Assembly: GCA_021397835.1 (NCBI GenBank)
Contig: JAJFZO010000049.1
Coordinates: 4,965,001 to 5,029,000, forward strand
DNA length: 64,000 bases
Direction: 5' to 3'
From: Moringa oleifera
Taxonomy: Eukaryota > Streptophyta > Magnoliopsida > Brassicales > Moringaceae
Part shown: one piece after another, positions 48,482-61,956 of the stretch
Layout of the letters: every line of letters begins with the position of its first letter
Numbering within the stretch: the stretch's first letter is position 1
Made by a program: the position numbers and the translations under genes
The notes under the pieces: generated by a model
Told to the model about the DNA's origin: nothing
Database searches by the model: none
The model's input: only the letters and a program-made list of their open reading frames with translations

Positions 48482-51400
48482 TTTTTGGCGCAGGAGAATA
48501 CTGAAAATCTAAGTAGTTATTACCGTCCAGACCAACCAATGGTCTACTGATAGGGTGAGTGTGCTGTATAATCAAACGGCGTTGTTGGTCATGGTAATGG
48601 TAATAATTCAGCATTTTTTCCCCCTTTTGCTCTTCCTTTCTAGAATAATACCAAGTGCAATGACAATTTTTTTTTCATTACTAAATTACTTGAAACCCTT
48701 TAAATATGTGAAAGTTATTATAAAAATATTTTTTATTTTCAAATTTTAATTTTTTAAATGTTGGATATAACTTCATATTAATTTTTAGATGATTTAATTT
48801 ATATTAATTTTTTTTAAAAAAATTATTGATACATATGATAATAGCAAATAATGTTCGAGCTCTAATAGGTCAATGACTTGTAACTGAAATCTCGAATCCA
48901 TACTCGAAGCTCAAGTGAAAAGACCCAAAAAGGACACAATGCGCAACCAATAGCATATATTCACTCAACAGTAAGGTGGATTGATCTCTCATGCAGTTTG
49001 GAATATGTATCGTGATGTAAAGGTGAAAATTTTAAAGGTATGCTCTAAGTTAAATATGGACTTTCTTAAGGCTAAGCTAAGGGTACAACAATGGGCTTTT
49101 CTTTTGGTCAGCTTGCTTTTCTTGGAGTAAAGAAGACCTTAACAGTCACTGAGCTAAAGCATCCCACTTTCTAACGATCAAATGAATATGAATCCTCTTA
49201 ACACAAGAAATCCACTTAACTTCAGTCGGGATAAGGGTAGGATCCCTTAGCTTATGAATACTTTCAATGCCCAAGTCAGTTTTGCATTAATTAGTGACAT
49301 AGAAGAAAACGAGAAAGTATACAGAGAGAGAGAGAAAGATAAATACCCTTTTTTGGCCATGAATACCTAGCTTTTTATAAGGTTATCGATCCTTCTCTTG
49401 GTCTTGACATTTTTTTTTTCATGGAGGTATTTTTTGAGGATTTCAGGCAAATTCTATGAGGCAGATGCTAGGGGTTTTTTTCTATAAGGGTCATAATCGT
49501 AAAGAAAAGTTAAGGGTCGTAATGACCGAGTAAAGTTAATGATCATAACGGGTGAGTAAAGTTATTTCTTAACTTTGGTGTCTTTATAGCTTTTAATGAT
49601 GCGCTGGGCTATAATATGGATTCTTGTAACTGTCAATATTATGGGCCAAGTTGCATGCAGGTAATAAGTCTGTTGAAGGCATGGTGGCAGGTTTGTCAAA
49701 GGTTTAACGGAGTTTTGCTTGTTCAGAGTTGAGCTGAACAATCGATGTTAAGCTGAATGATGTGAAAGCTGATATGGAGGACTAATGCTTAAGCTGAGTT
49801 AAAAAAGTTGAGTTAAAGGACTAATGTCTGAGCTGAGTTGAAGGGTTGAAGGGTTGAAAGTTGTGGGTTTCCTGAACAAGCAAAATACCATATACACGCT
49901 TGGGTGAAGACGATCTAGAGGCTTGGATTTGAGAACTACTCTTCTTTATTCTTGTAACTAGGTCTTTTAATTTTTTTTAGTAATAGTATTTTGATAAAAC
50001 AAGCTTTGATCTAGTCATTCTTTTCTTTTGTAAAGATAATATATCATGAATGAATGTCAATTTTTGTTACTGTAAAATCTTGATAATATTACTGTGGACT
50101 TTAAACATTATGTTTGCTGAAATAGCATAATAAATTTCTTAAATCTCCAAACCAAATCAAAATCACCTTTTCGAAATATCATATACATTGCATCCAAGAA
50201 CGGTCAATGAATTTCTTTATAGAGAATAGCTCATGACCCATGAGCCCCTAGACGAGCTCAGGTCAGACAAGCTCTTCTTGAGAAATACTTTTTACTTTGT
50301 TTATGAAATCCACATCTTCTAATGATTTGCCAATAAGAAAACTTAATCTTAGCCATGTCGCTTTCATCTCTCTAAAGGTTTCTTTTCTTTGAAGATTACT
50401 CCAAGACGAACCCACATGAGCTTACAGGAGTAGCCTTTGTTCTTTGCTCAATCCTAGTTTTTGCTCAAACATAATTGATCTCTTTGTCGTGTTCTTTATA
50501 TTCTAAATTTATTCTCAATTATTTTTTAGATTTTTTGAGCTATCAAATCCCTTGAGCAACCTTTATGGAAGAGCTCTCGATAAATTCAAGTACTCAACTC
50601 TTCCTCTCCATGTAGCCTTTGATAGGTCTTTTCAGCATATATATGACCACCAATCGCAACCCAATTCAAGTTAAAAAGGAAAACTGAGAACCAAACTAGG
50701 TTTTGATTGAAGACAATGACTAAGTTATTCAACGAAGGTTGGAGGTCGAGTGCTAACATTCAAGGTAAAGAAAAGGGATGACGCACTAAAAACAACTTAA
50801 AAGGAAGCCAAAGAGCATATTAGTTTGTCTTATTCAAGCTAAGTACAAAGAAGCTCTCAAATAAGTAGAAGAGGATGACCAATACGAAAGTAAGAAGGAG
50901 TTCTTAGCCTTTAATACTCTCTTGAAGGCTAAGCCAGAGTATGTAAATTGACTTATTCTAAATGACCCATTATGTTTTCTAAGATGAAGTTCAAGAAAGG
51001 TATCTCGATTTGGACCTCTCCTTTTGTGAATGTGGAGCCGAAAGAAGTCACGTTTATGGAGCGTAAAAAGGTCAAACTCGTGAACCAAATTCATGCTACT
51101 AGTGTTAGACTGTTCGATGATCTCAATAGTCGGGCTAGGACTTTGCTTGTCGGAATTATGTCATCAGTTCAAGTTATGATTCAAAAAAATAAAGATCCTT
51201 AACTAAATATTTATGACTTTGAATCTAGCTAAGATTTAAAGTCAAAATTTCTGTCTTGATCTTTAATTCAAATCGGATTATAGCCACCTTTAAGAGCTTA
51301 ATTTGGTCAATTTTTCCACTTATTTCAGATGGATTAACCATGTAATCACTTATTGACCAATCTAAACTAACAAATTTAACCTAACTTGATGTATCTTGAT

Positions 51401-51600
51401 TAAGCTTAAATAAGTGGACTTTTACATTAATGCATGGCTTCACTTGATACAATTGTTTTTATGTAAGTTTTAATTTTAAAAAATATAAAATATAAATACC
51501 CTATGATTAGTTTTAAAAATAATATATATAAATAATTAAATGTCATAATAAACATTATTTATACATTTAATAATAATTAACGAAAAAACTACATAACAAA
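48482..51600. other. Spacer with decayed repetitive DNA
   Basis: After an AT-rich stretch (48680-48840), the region 48850-51240 is not AT-extreme and is rich in GAGCTGAGTT, TTGAGTTAAAGGA and GAGCTC phrases, similar in style to the insert suspected in NAA20 intron 2. A coding-like but broken stretch at about 50720-51100 (KEFLAFNTLLKAKPEYVN in one frame) may be retrotransposon debris. No intact gene. Confidence 0.45.
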
Positions 51601-51614
51601 ACTTCATGATAAAT

Positions 51615-52255
51615 CAAATATAGTCAAACCTCTATAGATTAATAACCTTAAATTAATGTAAAATCTATTAATTAAAACAAACACTAAATGATTGACAAAG
51701 GACACCAAAAAACTTAAAAAGGAATCCTTAATTAGATGAAAGAGGTTTTTATGAATTTGAGACAATAATTAAAAATTGAATAAATGTGAAAAACAAATAT
51801 AATTACTTTTTTAAGTTTAGAAGAAATTATTGTTGACGTCATCCAAAATCTTCTTAATGATGCAACCAAAGATAACACAATATCTACATAGCCTATTAGC
51901 AAAAGAAAACACGCAAACCCACCGGCTACCACACGTTATAATATTTTATTTCAATTTGAGGATCTAATTTTATAATTTTTAAATATAACAAAAAAATTGG
52001 AGATAAGATCTAATTAAATTTAAATTTTAAAAAATTACAATAGTCATATTTTAATTGTAATATCTATAAATTATTATTTTATGATATAAATAGCACAAAA
52101 AATTGTATGAAGATTTTTATAAAAAAAATTATCTTATTAATTCATCAAAATTATTAATTTAACTTATTACCTGAAATCAAGATCATAAAAAAATTGTTAT
52201 ATAATAAAAAATATTAATTTATCTCATATTAATTTATAAAAGTTTTATTATATCC
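51615..52255. mobile_element. Possible AT-rich MITE in the promoter region of the SPI-1-like gene
   Basis: The left end CAAACCTCTATAGATTAATA and the inverted right end AAAACTTTTATAAATTAATA (complement near 52230-52250) are similar. AAATTAAT follows in both. The interior is AT-rich and non-coding. No clear target duplication was found, so this is a candidate only. Its right edge is about 190 bp from the start codon at 52446. Confidence 0.45.
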
Positions 52256-52415
52256 TGAGATCAGTTTAAAAAAAAGCAAAGAAACCGAGGGCAACGGCAA
52301 CCCCGCGTGGAGATATAAGCATGATAATGTCGAAGTTAAGTTTTGCACTAACTTGTGGGTTAAGCAATAGATATAGATGAAGAATTGTTGATCTTGTCAA
52401 TTCTCCTTACCGGCT

Positions 52416-52423
52416 TATAAAAG
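52416..52423 (+). promoter_or_regulatory. TATA box of the SPI-1-like gene
   Basis: TATAAAAG, 30 bp upstream of the ATG at 52446. The 5' leader would therefore be very short, or transcription starts only a few bases before the ATG. Confidence 0.6.
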
Positions 52424-52445
52424 GGATCCAGAGAGCCCAGCCAAC

Positions 52446-54536
52446 ATGGTTTTGCCTAGAAGAAGCTACCTGCTGCTGTCCATACTAGCGTTGTTGCTAA
52501 TATTCACCGAAATGGCGGAGTCAACTGGAGCGGAATCCTCGCAATCAGCCGTCCACATCGTCTACACCGAGCAACCCCAGGAGGAGCAGCCCGAGGCCTA
52601 CCACATCCGAGTCCTTGCCTCCGTACTCGGCAGGTCTCTCTCTCCGTCCTTTTCTCTCTCTCTATTCGTGGTTATTTGCTGTTTGTTTCTGGGCAAAGAG
52701 ATATGGAAACGACGGAAGGGGACTGATCATGTAATTAGTTTTCTAATATTTCTTCTGGGTCTGGAATTTAAATAAACTAAATGATCTAGGTTTTGGATTT
52801 TTTTCCCCCATTTTTCCATTTCGTTTTATGGGCAACCAAACAGAGCCCTCTATCTAGCTTTGGGGATGCAATATTTATGTATTGATGATTGTGTGTACAG
52901 TGAGGCGGCTGCAAAGGATGCACTGCTATACAGTTACAAGACTGCTGCGAGCGGGTTCTCGGCCAAACTCACTCCAGAGCAGGTTGCTGAAATCTCAAGT
53001 AAGTTTTTTCTTTTTTCCTTCATTCTTCGTTTATTATTTTTAAATTTATTTTATGTGTTAATGTCATTTCCTGACATCTGTGTGACATTTACCAATCCTA
53101 CTGCAGTTCTATTGCAGAACATGGTCATTATAATATTTGGTCTAATAGTCATGATAATATTGGTTGTTCATGGTAGTTGTTGAAACCTATAGTTATGGTT
53201 GGAGTCTTGGATATGTTTAGATGAAGTGAATGCTGATGCGAAGCAATGAGGATGGTCTTTTGAAACTTGCTATGAATACTTTTCCTTTCATATGAAGTAT
53301 GCAGAATTTTCTTTTCACTTTAGATGAGAACAGATTGTGATAGAGGAGATATACTAATTTTTCGGTTCACAGCAGGTATTGCTTGAATTAGTCTTTTCTT
53401 TTTCTATCTTTCTTCTCCTTCCTGTATTTGCATGTACTGCTTAAAAATATTATTCTTTGATGTCTTTCTTCTCCGTTATTTTATAAAAATATGAAAATTT
53501 TGAGCAGTCATGATCATATACATGTACTGCCTTTACAAACTTCAATTGTTTTGTGAGGGGCGCATGTTATAGGTAGACTATTTGTATTGAGTAGAGCACA
53601 TTTGATAAATATTATATTTGAGTACAAATCACTGGAATGACTTCCCCATTAAATTTGAAAGGTTTTGGTTTTGACAGATTAAATCCTGCCTAATTTGTTC
53701 AGAAAGTTATTGTTTGTTGAGGAGTGGAAGTGTCCAAAGTAGTAGTTTATATGCACTTCCAAAACCAATTTTGCTGGCACATTATTCAAAGTAGAAAATG
53801 AGTTGAAAGAAATTCACAAAGTGTTTGCTCTTCCATCTGTTTTTATGAGAGCAAACCAGATGCCATATGTTCTAGTTGTCTGGATTGTATTGTCTGTTTG
53901 AAATTGGAGGCAGTCCATTGTTACCCTTTTCAATGTATTATATAGTCTTTCATGCGTAAGTTCCTCTTAAATTCTTGACAAACACCCAAAAAAAAAAAGT
54001 CCTAATATGTACTATGTTGCGTAGTAAAGCAACCATTATGTCTAAATACTTTTGTTAGTCTCAAGCTAGTACCTCAATTTAAGTCCTCGTATCTGATGAT
54101 TTTTGTTAGTTAATATTGAGAAAAAGAATAAACAGAAGAGAAATCCTACTTTAGAGAGATGGTTTTCATGCTAACTGCTAATATCCTGTTATCTTGTGAG
54201 GACTCAAGCTATGTTCTTATAATAATATGGGATACTTTAAAAAGTTATCCCTTTAATTATTTTTACTATTTTTCTTATTATTATTTCAATGCAACTTGGT
54301 TAAGAGCAGAATCTGTGGCATATTATCAGAAGAGTAGCAAGGGTATCATTATCTACTTGTATAATGCATATTATTTGTTTTGATTCTCATCTTCATATTG
54401 TTGGTTTGTAATATTCACACAATAGTCAATAAATTTTTATTTTTATATTCTCTGAATGGCAGAACAACCAGGTGTTCTTCAGGTTGTCCCGAGCAGGACA
54501 TACCAGCTGCATTCTGGACCGGGGAAGCTGAACTAG
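52446..54536 (+). CDS. Subtilisin propeptide-like inhibitor (inhibitor I9 domain), SPI-1 type
   Basis: Small secreted protein resembling the propeptide of plant subtilases but without the protease. Members such as Arabidopsis SPI-1 inhibit mature subtilases. Three exons, 52446-52633, 52901-52998 and 54463-54536, 360 nt, 119 residues, with split codons at both junctions. Residues 1 to about 28 form a signal peptide (RRSYLLLSILALLLIFTEMA). The I9 domain follows: SAVHIVYTEQPQEEQPEAYH, RVLASVLGSEAAAKDALLYS, YKTAASGFSAKLTPEQVAEI and SKQPGVLQVVPSRTYQLHSG, with the stop shortly after. A full subtilase would continue with a catalytic domain after the last segment; here the frame ends at GPGKLN. No subtilase domain follows downstream, so this is a stand-alone inhibitor rather than a truncated protease, as judged from the matching exon layout. 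Confidence 0.9.
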
Positions 54537-57500
54537 AACATCAATTGCACTATACCCTACTAGGCCAAATAGTTAAGGGACTGTTGTTTCTGGTTATTTA
54601 TGCAACTTTCTGACTCATGGCGCTACATGCTTGTGCTCTAATAAATGTAATAAATCTATAGGACCTGTAGACTTCTCTTATAAGTGTTTCTACATGGTGT
54701 TGAGTGTGCCAAGGTTCTTGCATTGTCATGTTTAAACACCCAGAAATGAGGAGAGAAATGTTTACCTGTTGGAATCTTTTCCTAATCCTGCTCCTTTCTT
54801 GATGTTTATTTATCTTTTAATGTCTCCAGGTTACATTAGAGGATTTCTAGATTGACATGACAAGTAGAAGTCTGGTATCAATATGAACTTCAAAATTATC
54901 TAGCTTTTATTGTTACTTTCATTTGACAAGTGTGACAATTGTTGATAAGCAAAGGAGCCATAAAGTTGTTCAAGGTTGGTGATGATGAATATTTGCTTGA
55001 AATAAAAATTATCAAGACTCTTATTGTTTATATGATAACATTAAATAAATTATATTAAAATTAACTTGGTTGAATCATTTATAATTGATTTTTAATTTAA
55101 TTTAATTTAAAAACAAATATCATTTAAATTTTTTTAATTAAATTTTAATTTTTAAAATATTTTAAAATGAATTTAATTTATTAATTTAAGTTAAACTAAA
55201 TTTTAATAAAAATTTAAAATTTAAAATATTTAAATTAGAGATTATTTAAAATAAATTTTGATTTGAAATTTTTTATAGATTTAAAAAATATTTTAGGTAC
55301 AATCATAACAAAATTCAAAAAAATTTTGAGTATTGAAAATATTTTAAAAATTATTATCAAAATTTTAAAAATTTATGAAAAATAATTTATTTAAATTTGA
55401 TGAAAAAATCAAAAGAAAATTTAGAATTTATTTCAATAATTTTTTAAATTATTTTACTAATAAAAATATTATTTAATTTTTTATAATTATTTTTATCAAG
55501 TTCAAGTTGAATAAAATTAATAAATGAAGATTTGTTTGTATGAGTTTTAAAAGTTCTGATTTAATTAGAGAGAAAGTACAAAAACTTAATGTTTACAATA
55601 ATATTTATCATTAAATTAAATTTTAATTTTAATAATTATGAAATTATAATTCTTTATTATTATATATCTAATTATAATTAGAATAAAGTTATTTGATGTT
55701 TTACTTTGTTCCTCATTGTCAAGGTTATCATTGAATTCATAGTTTGTGGATTAATCTGTTTTGATTCGATTGGTTTTAATTCAATTTTTTTAGTAATTAA
55801 ATCAAGTTTGAATTATTTATTTTACAAATGGATGGATCGTAACTTTTTTGAATTGGATCGTCTAATAAATCACCAGTTATGATCAAATAAATCATTTAGT
55901 TATAATTAATTAAATAAATTAATGGAATAAACTCGTTTGTTTCACTTAAATTTAATTAAATTTGTATATCAAATTTCATAAATATAAATATACAAAGTTA
56001 ATCAATCAAAACAATCAATAACAGTCACACATATATATAGGTTAATTTATTTTACAAAGTAAAGTTAATATATTTATTTTTTAATTAAATATTATTAATA
56101 TTAATCTAACTTATAATTAGATAATAATATATATTACTAACCAATTCTTTGATTTCAATATTACAGATAAAAAATATATTAAATTTGTTACACACTTAAT
56201 ATGTTACAAGTCTAAAGTTATTAATTTAATAAAATTTTATAAAATTTTTATTTAATATGCTAAGATTTATGTATTTATATTATTTTATAAAAAATAATAA
56301 ATAAGATTATTTATCAAATTAATTTGTATAAATTTTATTGAGCGAACTACTTATGATTTATTTAGAACTCATTAAATTAGTCTATTTAAGATCTAATAAA
56401 ATAACTCAGCAATATGATCCGATGAATAAAACTCATGGGTAGGCCATAGGTCATATATTTTTCAAATAAATGATTATGGCCCGATCCATTACTATGAAAA
56501 GTCTATTGGGCTTTGTTTCGGATCAAGCTTAGGCTATGATTTTATAGGTTAGACCAACTCAACATGAACCATAGGCAATCCTAACTTCATTGTAGTCATA
56601 ATCATTTTCTGTAGTAACCTTACTCTCATTACACTTATATGCCATAATTATAAGTACACATGTAGTCATAAATACATTGATTTGTGTTTAAATGTGTAAA
56701 TAATGCACTTGATGTTTATTAAGAATTGTTATATATAGATCACATGAATTTTAAAAAATTGTTGTCAATACTTAAAGGTGTGCTAGGCATGTTATGAATT
56801 ATATAAGTTATAAGGAGAAAAGTGAAATTTTATAAGGACTAAAAGATAAAAATGTAAAGTGAGATGTTAAGTGAATGAATGAGATTAAGATACCTAATAA
56901 TTTTACTAAAACCTTATATGTACTAAGAGACAATAATAATCTCACTCTTCTTATTCCCTAAAATCATATCTTTATAAATTGAATAAAATCTCTCTAACCA
57001 CACTTCTTTTACATAAAATTTAGGAAAAAAAAAAAAAGATAACTAAAGAAAGAAGAACTAGACAAGTAAGTTGATAAGTTGAGTTAGAATGATTCAGATT
57101 AACTTGAAAATAAATGAAATGAACTAGAGTTTTATGATTAATTTTTATTCTCATCCTCTTGTATGATTAATTGATCTATATAATGAGTGAAGATATGATT
57201 TTTCATCTATGTACGAAGATTAAGGTTAGAGATTTGTTTTAAAGAGAAAATTTTGTTTATATTTGAATGATTAATTTCAGTATATGAAATCATACAGTTG
57301 TGCATAAAAAAAATAAACTTAAGCATAAGAATAAGAACTAAGCAGAGTAAAGTGTAATGAGGTTAAGAAAATAAGAATTCAACTTAGATTCATCTATCGT
57401 GCATGAGTAAGCTTACAAATGTCATAATAGTATATCTTACATGCTTATAAGATAATTACAAGGTGAGAAAAGGCAAGGAGGAAGTTTACATATAGGTTAA

Positions 57501-59700
57501 AATTTTTAAAGTTACATGATGTAAGTATAAGCAAATTATATGGTTGAATGTGTATAAAGATCGGGTTATATGTTTGAGTTATGAAATGGATTAATGCCTT
57601 AAATTGTTGTTTGAGTATTTAAAAGTATATCAGGTTTACTGAATGAACACTTGCATAACTAAATAACAAAGAGTAAATAGGTTGTGACTTACTTGATAAA
57701 TTATGCAATTTTATATGTGACATGAGATACTCTATTAACCAAGAGTCGATAACATGGAATCGCTTTTTTTGGCCATGAGCCTATGACATGGAAAATACAC
57801 ATATGTGATTTTGATCTTATAGGCCAATATGCTCACATAAAAATTTCACAGAATTTACTTCTCTTATTGGCCACAACATTAAAAAAAAGATTGCATATCA
57901 CGTACATATATTTTTTTTACACTTGATCTTTAATTGGTAAATATAACATATTTAATAATAACTTATAATTTGAATAATACGCTTGACTTGATTTGTTATT
58001 GATACATATTTATACTTATTGAACTATGACTCACTAAATCACAAATAAATTTTCAAACTAATGAAGTTGAAAAGCGAAGTACTCAACAAACCCTGAAAAT
58101 CATATGAAGTACAAGTCAATAACCTATCCTCTTCTACTCTCTCCTTTTAAGCACTTTCATATACTTAGTACTAGTGAGAGATTTTGTATTTATGTATATA
58201 TAGTGAGAGAGTTAAAAGATGTGATATAAAATAAAAAAAAAAACTTCTCAAATTTTATGAATTGACTTACTTGTATAATATATGTTTTAAATTCTACATT
58301 CTGTCCTCTTGAGCACTTTTATACACTTAATACTAGTAGAAGGTTTTGTATTTATATATATATAACAAGAAGGTTAAAACATGTAATATAAAAAAATTTC
58401 TTTAAGTTTTATAAATTAATTTATTTATATTATTTATAAATATTAAACTTTTTTCATATAAAATATATTTTAAATGCTACATATTTATGATATTTATATA
58501 AAAATAATAATAATCTCTAACAGTAACATGCGATGAATGTTATAGGTTTTTTTTTATGTATCCAAAAAATAAAATAAAATTTACAACAATAATAATTCAA
58601 TATATACATGATAATGCTCAAAAAATAAATCAATGAAACTTGACAACTGAAGACATGGTTTGGCTCATCTATTCAGAGGTAAAAGTGTAAAAAAAATTCA
58701 ATAATTAGTCATCACGAGTTATGAACCAATGAGATAAAAATGTTATAAGAATGACCCAAGTCATACACAAAGGGATTAAAAAAAAAAATCACTTTGAAGA
58801 AATCCTTGTACATATAATGAAAGGAGAAACCAAAGGATGTGCAACTAGTGAAAATAAAACAAAAAATATAATGTTATTCACATAAAAGCTGTTTCTTAGG
58901 CAATTCAGTCACATTTTATGAAAATTCAATCAATTAAATCATCTACCCATCCAGATTTTAAAATTTGAAAATAAAAATCTTTGGTTATACCAGATCTGAC
59001 TTGTTGAAACCAAATTAGACGGCCGTTTCAATCCCCTATTCTATGGTATCACATCTGCCTTCAATTTTTTGAAATTTGATTGAATTGTAGTATGAATTCG
59101 ATCGAACAGAATCCTACAAAAGCTTAGGCTCTAAATCACACAAGATCCAATCAAGTCAAATCAAAGATTTGATTGAGTCAAATTATATAATTTGAAGATT
59201 TTTTTTTGGGTGAAATTTGATCAAACAGAGACCAATATTGGTTAAAACCAAATTTATGCGCTAAGCGCAATTTTTTAAAAAATCTTTTAGGATAAACACT
59301 TTTAAAATATGTTTTGATGAAATAATTTGGCAGATCTAAACTGGAAAAGAGGTGAAACCATGTGTATTTTTGTCTTTTTTCTATAAAAACTTGGTGATTT
59401 CTGAATCCTTCTTTTGAAATACAACAGTACACCTTACTGAAATAGTTTGATATTTTCTTACCTACCCAGACATGTCAGATAGAAGTCATCAGGTTGACTC
59501 TAAAACCAGAGTAACAAAATCTAAGCATAAACCCAAACAATGACAGCTTCCATTCTAATTACAGGCTCAGGAAGTCCTTGCAGGTTGATTCTGGATATAT
59601 AGATTTCTCGGTACCTGAGACATAAACTAGGCAACAAATGTATAAAGCAGGCAGTTCTCATAGACATATAAACGGTAGCAGACATTATGCATTTATTACA
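54537..59700. other. Long AT-rich spacer
   Basis: About 5 kb, mostly A+T above what coding sequence would allow, with no supported gene. A 162-bp tandem duplication lies near 58132-58455. The frame at 59178-59432 on the minus strand is unrecognised. Confidence 0.6.
58132..58455. repeat. Diverged 162-bp tandem duplication
   Basis: AGCACTTTCATATACTTAGTACTAGT-type sequence near 58150 recurs near 58312, followed in both copies by GATTTTGTATTTAT / GGTTTTGTATTTAT and GTTAAAAGATGTGATATA / GTTAAAACATGTAATATA. Confidence 0.75.
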
Positions 59701-59701
59701 A

Positions 59702-59763
59702 TCAGGTTGGTCTCTCCTTGAGCTTAGTTTTCAATGCAGTCATGATGTTGCCTCCTCTTTCAC
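59702..59763 (-). other. Candidate terminal exon, gene unknown
   Basis: On the minus strand an acceptor-like TGATGCAG at 59771-59764 is followed by a frame reading ERGGNIMTALKTKLKERPT and a TGA at 59704-59702. It could be the last exon of an unrecognised minus-strand gene, or an alternative 3' end of the DUF868 transcript. I found no convincing partner exons. Confidence 0.25.
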
Positions 59764-61956
59764 CTGCATCAGATCAATAATCTCCCATCATATCAACAGT
59801 TAACATCACACTTCTGCTTTGTCACCTACTGGTCATGTCATAGAAGTAGTATCTTTTTGTGAGAAAGAAGCCAAGTTTTTTCCTTCAGATTTGCAGGACT
59901 CTCCTGTTCTCCACCTTAGCAAGATCTTTCTTATGAGCAATGGCATTTACATACATGCACGATACCATTTAGAACCAAATCTCTCCATCATCAGATTGAA
60001 AATGAAGGAATGGCTACAGAATTAGCCTACCCAGATATGCATCCTAGTAGAAATAAAGCAAACATTAATTTTCTATGTAGGTGATATGAACAACATGCAC
60101 AAAACACAATGGAGAATTATTGAATACAGATTGTAGCATTATTGTGGTTCAGTCACATGCCACCACTAAAGTGGAAGGGTAAAACACTTTACACTTGGTC
60201 TAAGCTACAGAACAGAAGGAGACATAAATATAGAATCCTTAATGTTCAATATGGTCCGTGAACAAATGGTTAGCCACTGTGAGAGTAAAACCAACCAGCA
60301 GAAACCATTAGATTATGATGTGGTTATCTAAAATTTCTGAGGCTCTATCTTCGAAAAATAGAAAGGAATAATATCTTGGATTAATTGTCAATCCAACAGT
60401 CAATTATCTCGGTGTTGTTTCTTCAAGTTAATTATACTTCTGCTTTTACGTTTGTATAGTTACTACTCATTCCCATTTGAGATTTTAGCCCTCAAAACTT
60501 ATTGCTCTAACATACTCTACAGACTATATAGGGAGTTCACTAGTGTAACGTGTAACTCTAAAGCATAGTCATTCACAACCAAGCAGATAATCTCTTGATC
60601 TCTTTCGACAACAAGAAATCAATCCAAAAATTCATTTATCGGGCACCTTCTGAGTCAGTCTCCAACAAGCAATGCACCTGAATTACTCTACCAGCTTAAT
60701 TTAGACCTTCACCATTCTTCCAATTATACCTTTACTCAAAAGTATTCAGCTTCTTTCTCTTGGTACCTGCCTTAAGCAGGAATGACCTGCTCGCAACAAA
60801 ATTTCAGTTTACTTAGGGAATGCCCATTCATGTTGTTAATTTGATTTTTGAAATTACAAGGTAAACTAAAACGGTATGAAGGCCCTAACTATGATGGGGG
60901 AACTTTTCCAACCAGTTTATCATGTAGCAGCTCACATCCTGGACATTTGTTGACTTCTGAACTCATGCTTCTTTCTTCACAGGGTTCCCCTTTCATCATT
61001 TTTATTGTATTTCATCCTAAGAAGAATGAGAGCCATAATTTATTGAAAATTATGCAAGTTCAAACATATACTCTCCTTAAAATCATAGAAAGAATCAATA
61101 TGTCACAAATAGGAAAGACATACAAAGTTTCATAGTTACACACACACATGAACACAAATAAATCAGCAAACCTGTTTCACGGCCCTAGTTTTTAAGCCCC
61201 AGCATATTTCATTTTACATAATTCACAGTTGAGGATCAGACTCTCCATGTCAATATCTAGAAATCTGCAGTGATAAAGAACTTGAACAATTAATGCCACA
61301 CTGACAACAAAGGGCTTGAACAATTAATGCAACCACACACAACAAAGAACTAGAACAATTAATGCACACACACAGGCCTGAATCAGCACACCTGTTTCAT
61401 TGCTCGTCTTTAAAGCTGAAAATGTTTGATCTACACCGGTCACAAATGTGGATCACACACATCCATATCAATACTACAAATCTGCAATAACAAAAAACTT
61501 GACCAATTAATGCTTGATATTGGAGTGAGCCAGGCCTAGGAAAAACCAAGAAATTCCAAAGAGCTTGTTATCTAATTTCTGTAAGACAAGGCTCATGACT
61601 CTTGCTATCTTCATTGCAGGGATAAGAATAAGGAAGGCAGATCTTATTGCATATCTCACCAGGAATTCATGTTGGCATAGTCCGGTATGCAACCACATTA
61701 TGGGAACCTAACTATAGATCATTTTCTACAAACAATTTTTATGTGAGGATAAGAAAACAGCAATTATCAGATAAAGTAAGAAGAAAATGAAGGGCAATAG
61801 ATTAATGTGACTATATTATAAGCTATGGTTGAGAAAAGAAATAAAGAGAAGCAAAGTGATCAACTTATAGGTCACATTTACTGTATTTAAATCGCATCGT
61901 ATACAAAAATCACAGCACAAACTCTTTCTTGGCTCTGATTAATGAAAAGTACACTT
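59764..61956. other. Region downstream of the DUF868 gene
   Basis: Non-AT-extreme spacer and DUF868 3' flank. Contains the tandem repeats at about 61160-61515. No supported coding frame. Confidence 0.5.
61160..61515. repeat. Nested tandem repeats: 34-35-bp units within a roughly 217-bp duplication
   Basis: GAACAATTAATGC recurs at 61284, 61318 and 61353, and GACCAATTAATGC at 61501. AATCAGCAAACCTGTTTCA at about 61162 recurs as AATCAGCACACCTGTTTCA at about 61381. Confidence 0.8.

Noticed and set aside
61507..61698. 63-codon minus-strand frame near the DUF868 gene
   Set aside because: Not contiguous with the DUF868 reading frame, which ends at a proper stop at 61957. No domain.
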